Assembly (NCBI GenBank): GCA_944320235.1
Contig: CALUGQ010000016.1
Location: 1-43,969 of the forward strand
Source: an uncultured Prevotella sp.
GTDB taxonomy: Bacteria > Bacteroidota > Bacteroidia > Bacteroidales > Bacteroidaceae
Reading direction: 5' to 3'
DNA length: 43,969 nucleotides
The translations under genes and the position numbers were made by a program. Under the pieces are notes generated by a model. It ran no database searches. It was not told the origin of the DNA and was given only the letters and a program-made list of their open reading frames with translations. Shown here in pieces: positions 16,171-23,622 of this stretch. Within the stretch, counting starts at the first letter, position 1, and each line of letters begins with the position of its first letter.

Positions 16171-16749
16171 TCAATACAGCAGCACCAGCCCCGCCACGGC
16201 ACTGTAGATTATCATCCTTATCGGATTGATGCGCAGGAACTTCGTGCCTACGAACGTGGCGACAAACAGGGCTACGCTAATCCAGAACTGCCATGGGTTC
16301 TCGTCGGGGGCGGAGAAGTTCTCGCGCGTCATCAGCAACAGCGTGGCCGCGCCCAGCAAGCCTACCACCGCAGGCCGCAGCCCGGCAAAGACAGACTGCA
16401 CGGCCTGAGTGTTCATGTACTTGATGAACAGCCTGCTGATGAGTATCATGAGGATGATGGACGGCAGCATGAGCGCAAACGTGGCCAGGGCGCTGCCCAG
16501 TATTGACATCGTGTAACCGTAGCCGGCATTGTGCACGGCAGTGAAACCGCAGTACGTGGCGCTGTTTATGCCAATCGGGCCGGGCGTCATCTGGCTTATG
16601 GCCACGATGTCGGTAAACTCGCTCGTGGTCATCCAGTGCCAGTGGTGAACCACTTCGCCCTGTATGAGCGACAGCATGCCATAGCCACCCCCAAAGCCGA
16701 AGAGGCCGATGAAGAAGAACGTAACGAACAGATGGAAGAATATCATCAC
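16171..16749 (-). CDS. chrA: chromate transporter family protein, second half
   Basis: This 192-residue, polytopic membrane protein is a single CHR domain. The signature FFIGLFGFGGGYGMLSLIQGEVV near the N-terminus and ISQMTPGPIGINSATYCG are diagnostic. Short CHR proteins of this length work as paired halves. The family is named for chromate efflux, but in anaerobic gut bacteria the physiological anion is unknown. Its ATG overlaps the stop of the partner gene by four bases (16746-16749), so the two subunits are translationally coupled and probably form a heterodimer. Confidence 0.9.
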   Translation of the reverse strand: MMIFFHLFVTFFFIGLFGFGGGYGMLSLIQGEVVHHWHWMTTSEFTDIVAISQMTPGPIGINSATYCGFTAVHNAGYGYTMSILGSALATFALMLPSIILMILISRLFIKYMNTQAVQSVFAGLRPAVVGLLGAATLLLMTRENFSAPDENPWQFWISVALFVATFVGTKFLRINPIRMIIYSAVAGLVLLY

Positions 16750-17291
16750 TCAGTTGGTTTGATGTACTTGCCGTAAATGTAGCCGCCCAGGCCCGCCAGG
16801 ATTATTATCAGTATCGGAGACACGCCCAGCGCCCAGATGGCCAGCGCCCCGGCGATGGGTATCCAGCAGTTGGCCCATCCCACCTTCGCGCTGCGGGCAA
16901 GGTCGAAAGTGGGCACGGCGATGAGCGCAACCACCGCCGGGCGTATGCCGCGGAAGATGGCCGCCACCACAGGATTGTCGCCAAACTGGTGGAAGAACAT
17001 GGCAATGAGCAGTATGCAGAGGAACGACGGCATGGCCGTGCCTATCGATGTGCACAGCGCGCCGCGCGTCTTGCGCAGCCTGTAACCTATGAACGTGCTC
17101 AGGTTTATGGCGAAGACGCCGGGGCAACTCTGCGAGATGGCTATGAGATCTACCATCTCTTCCTTGGTCACCCAGCCGCGACGGCCCACCACTTCCTGCT
17201 CTATGAGCGGTATCATGGCGTAGCCCCCGCCCAAGGTGAACATCCCTATCTTGAAGAAAGTCGCGAAACTCTCAATGTAAATGTTGCGCAT
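16746..17291 (-). CDS. chrA: chromate transporter family protein, first half
   Basis: This 181-residue membrane protein has one CHR domain: FKIGMFTLGGGYAMIPLIEQEVV and ISQSCPGVFAINLSTFIGYRLR mirror the motifs of its partner. Hydrophobic segments fill most of the sequence, giving about five or six membrane spans. The start at 17291 matches the domain start better than the in-frame codon at 17333, which lies within the hairpin at 17313-17354. It sits 82 bases after purL with no visible promoter of its own, so it may depend on readthrough from purL. Confidence 0.9.
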   Translation of the reverse strand: MRNIYIESFATFFKIGMFTLGGGYAMIPLIEQEVVGRRGWVTKEEMVDLIAISQSCPGVFAINLSTFIGYRLRKTRGALCTSIGTAMPSFLCILLIAMFFHQFGDNPVVAAIFRGIRPAVVALIAVPTFDLARSAKVGWANCWIPIAGALAIWALGVSPILIIILAGLGGYIYGKYIKPTE

Positions 17292-17312
17292 CGGCTCTGT
17301 TTGTCTAAAGAA

Positions 17313-17354
17313 GTTAGGAGCCTTGCGGGCCATCCGCCCCCCAAGTCTCCTAAC
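17313..17354 (-). terminator. hairpin between purL and the chromate transporter genes
   Basis: GTTAGGAG (17313-17320) pairs with CTCCTAAC (17347-17354), with CTTG (17322-17325) pairing CAAG (17342-17345) inside. There is no strong T-tract in the direction of transcription, so it may be leaky. Confidence 0.5.
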
Positions 17355-17373
17355 ACTTGCATGATAGCATGCA

Positions 17374-20300
17374 TCATTCCATGTGGCTCTCCACCCACTT
17401 GCGGGCGTTGACGAACGCCTCTATCCACGGCGTAACCTCGTCGCGCTCGCGGCGGTTGAGCGGATAGTAAGCATTGTTCCACGGGAAGCAGGCGCGCTCC
17501 AGGTGGGGCATCATGGCCAGGTGGCGGCCGTCCTTCGACGCGATGCCGGCCACGGCGTAGTCAGACCCGTTGGGGTTGCCCGGATATTCGGCGTAAGAAT
17601 ACTTCAGCACCACGTTGTAGTGGTCCTCCGGATATGGCAGCGAGAACTTGCCTTCGCCGTGGGCCACCCAGATGCCGAGCTTCGAACCGCTGAGCGAACC
17701 GAACATCACGCTGTCGTTCTGCGGCACGTCCACGCCGAGGAAAGCCGACTCGAACTTGTGCGAATCGTTGTGGAGCATGCGGCCCTTCTTCTCATCCTCG
17801 GGTGTGATGAGGCCCAGCTCCATCATCAGCTGGCAGCCGTTGCACACGCCGAGCGACAGGGTGTCGGGGCGCGCATAGAAGCGGTCGAGGGCTTCCTTGG
17901 CCTTGGGGTTGAAGAGGAACGCGCCAGCCCAGCCCTTGGCCGAGCCAAGAACGTCGCTGTTGGAGAAGCCTCCGCAGAACACAATCATGTTGATGTCGTC
18001 GAGCGTTTCGCGCCCTGTTATGAGGTCGGTCATCATCACGTCCTTCACGTCGAAGCCCGCAAGGTAGAGCGAGTAGGCCATTTCGCGCTCGCCGTTGGTG
18101 CCTTTCTCGCGTATGATGGCGGCCTTGGCGCCGCTCGGCGTGCGGCGGTCGGGGCTGATTCCGTATGAAGACATGAGGCCGGTGAAGCCGTGGTTGAAGC
18201 GCAACTGCAACGGCTGCTGCTTGTAGTTGGCATAGCGCCGGGCCGCACATCCGCCCTTGCTCTGGTCGCGGTCGAGCAGGTATGACGTCTTGTACCATAC
18301 GTCGCGCAGTGCATCGATGTCGAAGTCGTGCTCGAAGCCGCCGCAAACCACGGTGAGCTTGCGCTCCTTCGGCATGGGATAGCCTATCTTGGCGTAGCCC
18401 ACCCCAAGGTCATCCATAAGCTCCTTGAACTCGAACTTGTGGTCGTCGTGCACCTCTATGACCACGCCGGGGTTCTCTGCGAAGAGCGCTTTGGCTATGT
18501 CGCCATCCTGGCAGAGGTCGTGCAGGTTGATGTGCAGGCCGCCGTTGGTGTTGGCGAAGCACATTTCGAGCAGCGTGGTGATGAGTCCTCCGGCCGATAT
18601 GTCGTGGCCGGCCATCACCCATCCGCGGCGTATCAGCTCCTGCACGGCGTTGAACGCATCGCAGAAGTACTCGGGGTTCTTGACCGTCGGCACGTCGTCG
18701 CCCACGCGGCCGAGGCTCTGGGCAAACGCGCTGCCTCCGAGCCGCTGGCTGTCGAACGAGAAGTCAATGTGGTAGAGCGACGCGTTCTTGTCGTTGACGA
18801 GCACGGGCGACACCACCTTGCGCACGTCGCTGACTTCGCCCCCGGCGGACACGATGACCGTGCCGGGCGCTATCACCTTCGTTCCGTCGGGATATTGCTG
18901 GCTCATGGAGAGCGAGTCCTTGCCCGTAGGCACGTTGACGTGTATGTCGCAGCAGAAGTCTGACAGGGCTTTCACGGCCGAGTAGAGGCGAGCATCCTCG
19001 CCTTTCTGCGAGCGGCAGGGCCACATCCAGTTGGCCGAGAGGCTGATGCTGTCCATCCCGTCGGCCAGCGGCGCCCACACGATATTGGTCAAGGCCTCGG
19101 CCACGGAGAGCACACTGCCCGCCTCGGGCGAGGCAAGCCCGGCCTGCGGGGCGTGGCCCAGGGCTGTGGCTATGCCGCTGCGGCCCCTGTAATCGAGCGC
19201 CACCACGCCGCAGTCGCTGAGCGGCAGCTGCAGTTCCCCTTGGCATTGCTGGCGCGCTATCTTGCCGGTGACGGAGCGGTCCACCTTGTTTGTGAGCCAG
19301 TCCTTGCAGGCAACGGCCTCCAACTGGAGCACTCGCACGAGGTAGTCCTCGATGTCCTGCCCGGTAGCCCCGGCCTTGGTATAGTCCACGTCGGCATAAC
19401 GGCGCTCAACGGTCTCGTCGGTCATCACTGTCTTGGGCGAGTGGCCGAACATCTGGGCCACGTCGAGGTCGAACGGTTTCACGCCGTCTCCCTGCACGAA
19501 CGAGAAGTGGGCGTCGCCCGTGGTCTCGCCGACGACATACATCGGGGCGCGCTCGCGCTCGGCGATGCGGCGCACGTGGTCGATGTGCTTCTCGTCGATG
19601 AGCAGGCCCATGCGCTCCTGGCTCTCGTTGGCTATTATCTCCTTGGCGCTCAGGGTCTTGTCGCCGATGGGCAGCTTGGTCATGTCTATGCGTCCGCCAC
19701 ACTCCTCGACAAGCTCCGAGAGGCAGTTGAGGTGGCCTGCCGAGCCGTGGTCGTGGATGCTGACCACGGGGTTCACGTCTTCCTCGCAGAGCGCGCGCAC
19801 GAGGTTGTAGGCGCGTTTCTGCATCTCGGGGTTGGCGCGCTGCACGGCGTTAAGCTCTATCCCGTTGCTGTAGCGGCCTGTGTCCACCGACGAGACGGAG
19901 CCTCCGCCGAGGCCGATGCGGTAGTTGTCGCCTCCGACTACCACGACCTTGTTGCCCTTCTGCGGCTCTTTCTTCAGGCAGTCGCGCTTCGTTCCGTAGC
20001 CCACGCCGCCGGCGAGCATTATCACCTTGTCGTAAGCGTACTTCTCGTCGCCCTCCTTATGCTCGAAGGTGAGCACGCTCCCGCAGATGAGCGGCTGGCC
20101 GAACTTGTTGCCGAAGTCGCTCGCGCCGTTCGAAGCCTTTATGAGTATCTGCTCGGGGGTCTGGTACAGCCACTTGCGCACGGGCAGTATCTGCTCCCAG
20201 TCGCGCCCGGCGGCCACGCCGTCGGCCATGCTGTCGGCCTCAAGGCGCGGGTATGCGGTCATGTAGACGGCCGTGCCGGCGATGGGCCACGAGCCGGTGC

Positions 20301-21126
20301 CGCCGCCCATGCGGTCGCGTATCTCGCCGCCGGTGCCGGTAGCGGCCCCGTTGAACGGCTCTACGGTGGTAGGGAAGTTGTGCGTCTCGGCCTTGAGCGA
20401 GATTACGCTCTCTATGTCCTTGATGGCGAACCAGTCGCTCGTAGACTGGTCCTTGGGCGCGAACTGCTCCACCACCGGGCCTTGGGCGAAGGCTACATTG
20501 TCCTTGTAGGCGGAGAGAATCCTGTTTGGGTTCTCCTTGGTGGTCTTCTTGATCATGGCGAAGAGGCTCGACTCCATCTCCTTGCCGTCGATGATGAACG
20601 TTCCCCCGAATATCTTGTGGCGGCAGTGCTCGCTGTTTATCTGGGCGAAGCCGAATATCTCGGAGTCGGTGAGCGGGCGGCCCAGCTCGCCCTCTATCTT
20701 GTGCAGATACTCCATTTCCTCCTTCGACAGGGCCAGGCCCTCCTGCTCGTTGTACTCCTCGAGGTTCTCCACGTGCTTTATCGGCTCCGGCTCGCGGGCC
20801 ACGGTGAACACCGTCTGGTCCAGCCCGTCGTACATACGCTGAAGCATCGGGTCGTGGTCGGCATCCTTCGAGGCCACGGGGAAGTACTCCTCGATGCGCG
20901 AAATGCCGCGGAGGTTCATGTTCTGGGTTATCTCCACGGCATTGGTGCTCCACGGGGTGACCATCTCGCGGCGCGGGCCTACGAAGCAGCCGTCGAGCCG
21001 CTCGCCCTCCACGAGGGTGGCGTCGCCATAAAGCCAACACAATTCCTTGATTTCGTCCTGGCCAAGCTGGTGGTCAGTCTCAGTAGCTATCACGCTCTGT
21101 TGCGGAGTTCTGAAAAAAAGTATCAT
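17374..21126 (-). CDS. purL: phosphoribosylformylglycinamidine synthase, single-chain
   Basis: This 1250-residue cytoplasmic enzyme makes FGAM from FGAR, glutamine and ATP in purine biosynthesis. It is the large form that fuses all domains: an N-terminal PurS-like region, the two AIRS-type synthetase lobes (ALSKEEMEYLHKIEGELGRPLTDSEIFGFAQINSEHCRHKIF; KAETHNFPTTVEPFNGAATGTGGEIRDRMGGG; later MAGHDISAGGLITTLLEM) and a C-terminal class I glutamine amidotransferase. In the last domain the catalytic Cys1095 is in GVCNGCQLM, and His1208/Glu1210 in PHLERACFPW complete the triad. Ammonia is channelled to the synthetase site. The ATG at 21126 (MILFFRTPQQ) fits the family start; the longer frame to 21339 would run into the promoter at 21337. 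It has a leader of about 205 bases. Confidence 0.95.
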   Translation of the reverse strand: MILFFRTPQQSVIATETDHQLGQDEIKELCWLYGDATLVEGERLDGCFVGPRREMVTPWSTNAVEITQNMNLRGISRIEEYFPVASKDADHDPMLQRMYDGLDQTVFTVAREPEPIKHVENLEEYNEQEGLALSKEEMEYLHKIEGELGRPLTDSEIFGFAQINSEHCRHKIFGGTFIIDGKEMESSLFAMIKKTTKENPNRILSAYKDNVAFAQGPVVEQFAPKDQSTSDWFAIKDIESVISLKAETHNFPTTVEPFNGAATGTGGEIRDRMGGGTGSWPIAGTAVYMTAYPRLEADSMADGVAAGRDWEQILPVRKWLYQTPEQILIKASNGASDFGNKFGQPLICGSVLTFEHKEGDEKYAYDKVIMLAGGVGYGTKRDCLKKEPQKGNKVVVVGGDNYRIGLGGGSVSSVDTGRYSNGIELNAVQRANPEMQKRAYNLVRALCEEDVNPVVSIHDHGSAGHLNCLSELVEECGGRIDMTKLPIGDKTLSAKEIIANESQERMGLLIDEKHIDHVRRIAERERAPMYVVGETTGDAHFSFVQGDGVKPFDLDVAQMFGHSPKTVMTDETVERRYADVDYTKAGATGQDIEDYLVRVLQLEAVACKDWLTNKVDRSVTGKIARQQCQGELQLPLSDCGVVALDYRGRSGIATALGHAPQAGLASPEAGSVLSVAEALTNIVWAPLADGMDSISLSANWMWPCRSQKGEDARLYSAVKALSDFCCDIHVNVPTGKDSLSMSQQYPDGTKVIAPGTVIVSAGGEVSDVRKVVSPVLVNDKNASLYHIDFSFDSQRLGGSAFAQSLGRVGDDVPTVKNPEYFCDAFNAVQELIRRGWVMAGHDISAGGLITTLLEMCFANTNGGLHINLHDLCQDGDIAKALFAENPGVVIEVHDDHKFEFKELMDDLGVGYAKIGYPMPKERKLTVVCGGFEHDFDIDALRDVWYKTSYLLDRDQSKGGCAARRYANYKQQPLQLRFNHGFTGLMSSYGISPDRRTPSGAKAAIIREKGTNGEREMAYSLYLAGFDVKDVMMTDLITGRETLDDINMIVFCGGFSNSDVLGSAKGWAGAFLFNPKAKEALDRFYARPDTLSLGVCNGCQLMMELGLITPEDEKKGRMLHNDSHKFESAFLGVDVPQNDSVMFGSLSGSKLGIWVAHGEGKFSLPYPEDHYNVVLKYSYAEYPGNPNGSDYAVAGIASKDGRHLAMMPHLERACFPWNNAYYPLNRRERDEVTPWIEAFVNARKWVESHME

Positions 21127-21336
21127 GCCTTTATATATATAATGTATTTGTAATCGCACTGCGGTGGGCGCAGACTGTGACGTGGCAATGGGCCGGCCGG
21201 CGGCCCGGTGCGGGCTTGCCCCGCCTGCTGCCACGCGCAGGCAGACTGCTGCAAAGATGGTGCGGGCCGGCGGAAACGTGGAGACGATGTGTATGCCGTC
21301 TCTGCTGCGGATTTCCGGGCGCAACTTATCTACGTG
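21127..21336 (-). other. long 5' leader of purL
   Basis: About 205 transcribed bases precede the purL ATG. The distal part is GC-rich; the last 30 bases before the ATG are AT-rich (TATATATA). I do not recognise a purine, PRPP or ppGpp riboswitch fold in it. Confidence 0.4.
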
Positions 21337-21368
21337 CAAAGATACAACATTTTATCACTTCGGCCAAA
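21337..21368 (-). promoter_or_regulatory. promoter of purL
   Basis: Minus-strand TTTG (21365-21368), 20 bases, then TATCTTTG (21337-21344): both boxes exact, with spacing one base longer than usual. Confidence 0.7.
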
Positions 21369-21743
21369 TGTTTGGGCGTTTTTAGGAGCGCAACGCCCAA
21401 AAGGCCCGCGCCGGCGGCACCATCAGCGGCGCGGGGCGCAAGCGCGCCACGGCGGCGGCCTCACTGCCCACCGGCAGAGCCGGCGGCCGCGGTTTGTAAA
21501 GTTTTCGCCCAATGCGCGGCAAGCGGCCCAACTGCCTGGAGGCCAACGCATTGCGAAACAGGGCATTCTGCCGCGCAAAACAGCCTGTTACGGCCTGCAA
21601 TACAGGCCGTTTGGCCTACGTGAACGGGCCGCCGCACGGGGCAGGCAAGCCGCCGTGGGGGCGCGGGGAACTGCCTGTACAGTTTTTTCGCAGGCGCAAC
21701 CGTGGCGGCAAGCGGGCCGCCACGACACTTTGCGGCAAAATAT
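21369..21743. repeat. divergent intergenic region with inverted-repeat element, copy D
   Basis: No gene. At 21548-21571 GCATTGCGAAACAGGGCATTCTGC closely resembles the right arm of the palindrome at 14927-14946. ACGGCCTG (21590-21597) pairs with CAGGCCGT (21603-21610), and the right arm lies within ATACAGGCCGTTT (21600-21612), one base from the core 13-mer of copy A. The rest is GC-rich with no other feature I can name. Confidence 0.65.
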
Positions 21744-21774
21744 TTTGCCGTTACGCCCGTTTTCCTTATCTTTG
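21744..21774 (+). promoter_or_regulatory. promoter of the guanine deaminase-like gene
   Basis: TTTG (21744-21747), 19 bases, TATCTTTG (21767-21774): a perfect Bacteroidetes promoter. The leader is about 60 bases. Confidence 0.75.
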
Positions 21775-21839
21775 CATAGGCGGCTGGCACGCGCTGAAAG
21801 CCCGCCCGCCAACATTCCGGACAACTAAGACAAAACGAC

Positions 21840-22307
21840 ATGGACAACAAGGAACTGATGATGAGGGCCATCGAGCTCTCTGAAGAAAGCGTGAGACGGG
21901 GCGGAGGCCCGTTCGGGGCGGTAATAGCCCGCAACGGGGAAATAGTGGCAGAGGCGGCCAACAACGTCACCCCCGACTGCGACCCTACGGCCCACGCCGA
22001 GGTGAGTGCCATACGCAAGGCCGCCCGCAGGCTTGGCACATACGACCTGGGCGGCTGCGAGATATTCACCTCGTGCGAGCCATGCCCCATGTGCCTAGGG
22101 GCCATATACTGGGCGCACATCGACAGGATATACTACGCCAACGACCGCAAGGACGCTGCCGCTGCCGGTTTCGACGACGATTTCATATACAAGGAACTGG
22201 AACTGCGGCCTGCCGACCGCCAAAAGCCGTCGGAAATACTGCTGCCCGACGAGGCCAAGCGCGCCTTCAGGATGTGGGCGGAGAAAGAGGACAAAAGGGA
22301 ATACTGA
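21840..22307 (+). CDS. nucleoside/guanine deaminase
   Basis: This 155-residue protein is a member of the cytidine/deoxycytidylate deaminase-like fold, closest in pattern to guanine deaminase GuaD. Zinc ligands are His52 in the HAEVSAIR motif (Glu54 the proton shuttle) and Cys82/Cys85 in SCEPCPMCLGAIYWAHID. The C-terminal segment ending FRMWAEKEDKREY, which in GuaD covers the partner's active site, is present and favours guanine over tRNA-adenosine as substrate. It would convert guanine to xanthine in the cytoplasm, a purine-salvage step. It is divergent from purL with separate promoters. TadA or another purine deaminase remains possible. Confidence 0.85.
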   Translation: MDNKELMMRAIELSEESVRRGGGPFGAVIARNGEIVAEAANNVTPDCDPTAHAEVSAIRKAARRLGTYDLGGCEIFTSCEPCPMCLGAIYWAHIDRIYYANDRKDAAAAGFDDDFIYKELELRPADRQKPSEILLPDEAKRAFRMWAEKEDKREY

Positions 22308-22577
22308 ACGCTCGGCAACGGGCCTGCCCCCAAAAAGGGGCGGGAGGCTGGCTGAACGGTGGCCGGCAAACGGCCTCAACGGGGGCTGGCGGCCGAGAAC
22401 CGGGTAAGGGAAGGCGCCACGCCAGCCCCGCCCAAACGGCAGACAAGGCATCCGCCCGCCACGCCCCACAAGCCCAAAAGACAGCGGCAAATCTTCCATT
22501 TCCACCCTGTTTACGCACACAAAGTTTTGATTTACGTCAAGAATAGGGGCAAATGCAAACGATTTTCGTCACAAGTG
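22308..22577. other. gap downstream of the deaminase gene
   Basis: No gene. A short CCCC-AAAAA-GGGG hairpin (about 22329-22341) may help end the deaminase transcript. A GCAAACGGCC stretch near 22366 weakly recalls the intergenic repeat core. The composition turns AT-rich towards the promoter at 22578. Confidence 0.4.
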
Positions 22578-22608
22578 TTTGCCAGTACGAAAATAGTGCG
22601 TACCTTTG
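22578..22608 (+). promoter_or_regulatory. promoter of the candidate small RNA
   Basis: TTTG (22578-22581), 19 bases, TACCTTTG (22601-22608): perfect match in both boxes and spacing. The predicted start is near 22614. No protein-coding gene follows on this strand. Confidence 0.8.
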
Positions 22609-22613
22609 CATCG

Positions 22614-22896
22614 TCAAAAGGTTAATAGATTGTTTTAGGTTAGTAATAATATTTATAGTTTTAGGTTTTTAGTTATTGGTAGAAAGAAAGTTTCAAGTGT
22701 GATAACAAAGGTCGTCGTGAGACGCTCTTAACTTTCAAAAGGTTAGTATTAGTATTAGTTATGATTCCTGCTTGCCATTATCATTAATGGCAGCGGGACT
22801 CAGGCTAATAAAGCCTGAGGAACTAAGTTTGCTAGGATTTTTAGTTAAACATAGGCTTGAACGCTTTCGCCCGCTGATGGGTGGAAGCGTTTTTTT
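22614..22896 (+). ncRNA. candidate structured small RNA, about 280 bases
   Basis: A perfect promoter and an excellent intrinsic terminator bracket an AT-rich stretch with no open frame longer than a few codons. Successive hairpins are visible. GAAAGTT (22686-22692) pairs with AACTTTC (22730-22736) and encloses a CGTC-GTGA-GACG tetraloop stem (22713-22724). TGCCATTA/TAATGGCA (22773-22792) and CTCAGGCT/AGCCTGAG (22799-22819) are perfect 8-bp stems. The terminator stem closes the 3' end. The first 70 bases are U/A-rich and unstructured. The architecture resembles stand-alone Bacteroidales RNAs such as the 6S-type or Bacteroidales-1 class, but I cannot assign a family by eye. A protein-coding leader is unlikely because the next gene is on the opposite strand. 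Confidence 0.65.
22860..22896 (+). terminator. intrinsic terminator of the candidate small RNA
   Basis: AACGCTTTCGCCC (22860-22872) pairs along 13 positions (two G-U wobbles) with GGGTGGAAGCGTT (22879-22891), followed by a run of seven T (22890-22896). Confidence 0.85.
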
Positions 22897-22999
22897 CATG
22901 CCCGCACGGCTGCAGGCCGCCATGCGCGGGGTGCGGCCACGCCACCGCGGCCGTCGGCCCTGGCAGCGACGGCCAGCAAAGAGGCACGGCACGGCGGCC

Positions 23000-23482
23000 T
23001 CAGCCCCGTTTCTCAATCAGCGCAACGGCGTAAGCGCTTATCCCCTCCTCGCGCCCGGTGTAGCCGAGCCGCTCGGTAGTGGTGGCCTTGACCGACACGT
23101 CGTCTTCGTCAATGCCCATCACCGATGCCAGGCACTGCCTCATCGCGGGGATGTGGGGGTTCATCCTTGGCCTCTCCGCGCAGATGGTAGCGTCGACGTT
23201 TCCCACTGAATAGCCCTTGGCAGCTATCAGGCCTACCGTCTTGCGCAGCAGCACCTTGCTGTCAATGCCGTCGGTCTCGGCAGCCGTGTCGGGAAAGTGG
23301 TAGCCAATGTCGCGCAAGTTGGCCGCACCGAGCAGCGCGTCGCAGATGGCGTGTATGAGCACATCGGCGTCGCTGTGGCCCAAGAGGCCCATGCTGTGGT
23401 CTATCTTCACGCCGCCCATCCAGAGGTCGCGGCCCTCCACCAGGCGGTGGACGTCAAACCCAAATCCAACCCTTATCTTCAT
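23000..23482 (-). CDS. ispF: 2-C-methyl-D-erythritol 2,4-cyclodiphosphate synthase
   Basis: This 160-residue enzyme of the MEP isoprenoid pathway closes CDP-methylerythritol phosphate to the cyclodiphosphate with release of CMP. Family motifs are complete: GFGFDVHRL (zinc-binding Asp/His), LLGHSDADVLIHAICDALLGA (third zinc His), FPDT and the C-terminal KATTTERLGYTGREEGISAYAVALI. The length is normal for the homotrimeric enzyme. The ATG at 23482 starts the first beta strand; the in-frame codon at 23578 would cross the inverted repeat at 23522-23579. It is the last gene of the minus-strand run that includes porU and porV, separated from porV by a hairpin, so separate transcription is possible. 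Confidence 0.95.
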   Translation of the reverse strand: MKIRVGFGFDVHRLVEGRDLWMGGVKIDHSMGLLGHSDADVLIHAICDALLGAANLRDIGYHFPDTAAETDGIDSKVLLRKTVGLIAAKGYSVGNVDATICAERPRMNPHIPAMRQCLASVMGIDEDDVSVKATTTERLGYTGREEGISAYAVALIEKRG

Positions 23483-23521
23483 TGTCTGTATATAATTAAT
23501 GTGACTGACGTATATAAACAA

Positions 23522-23579
23522 TGTGCCGGAACGGCACCGCCGAGGACAAAAACCCGCCGCGCGCCACCGTTCCGGCACA
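23522..23579. repeat. inverted repeat between porV and ispF
   Basis: TGTGCCGGAACGG (23522-23534) and its exact complement (23567-23579) flank a 32-base GC-rich loop. It may terminate or attenuate the porV transcript ahead of ispF. There is no T-tract. Confidence 0.6.
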
Positions 23580-23622
23580 CTTCAAGCCATGCAAAGCCTT
23601 GCGCCCGCCTCAACAAGGGGCC

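Noticed and set aside
19153-21153. Long plus-strand frame antisense to purL
   Set aside because: Composition artefact rich in His, Leu, Val and Ala; the opposite strand encodes a complete PurL.
21127-21339. N-terminal extension of purL
   Set aside because: It begins inside the -7 element and adds low-complexity residues absent from the family.
22761-22787. Eight-codon frame inside the candidate small RNA (Met-Ile-Pro-Ala-Cys-His-Tyr-His) that could be an attenuator leader peptide
   Set aside because: There is no downstream plus-strand gene to regulate and its stop lies within a hairpin; two His codons are not enough to argue for a his leader.
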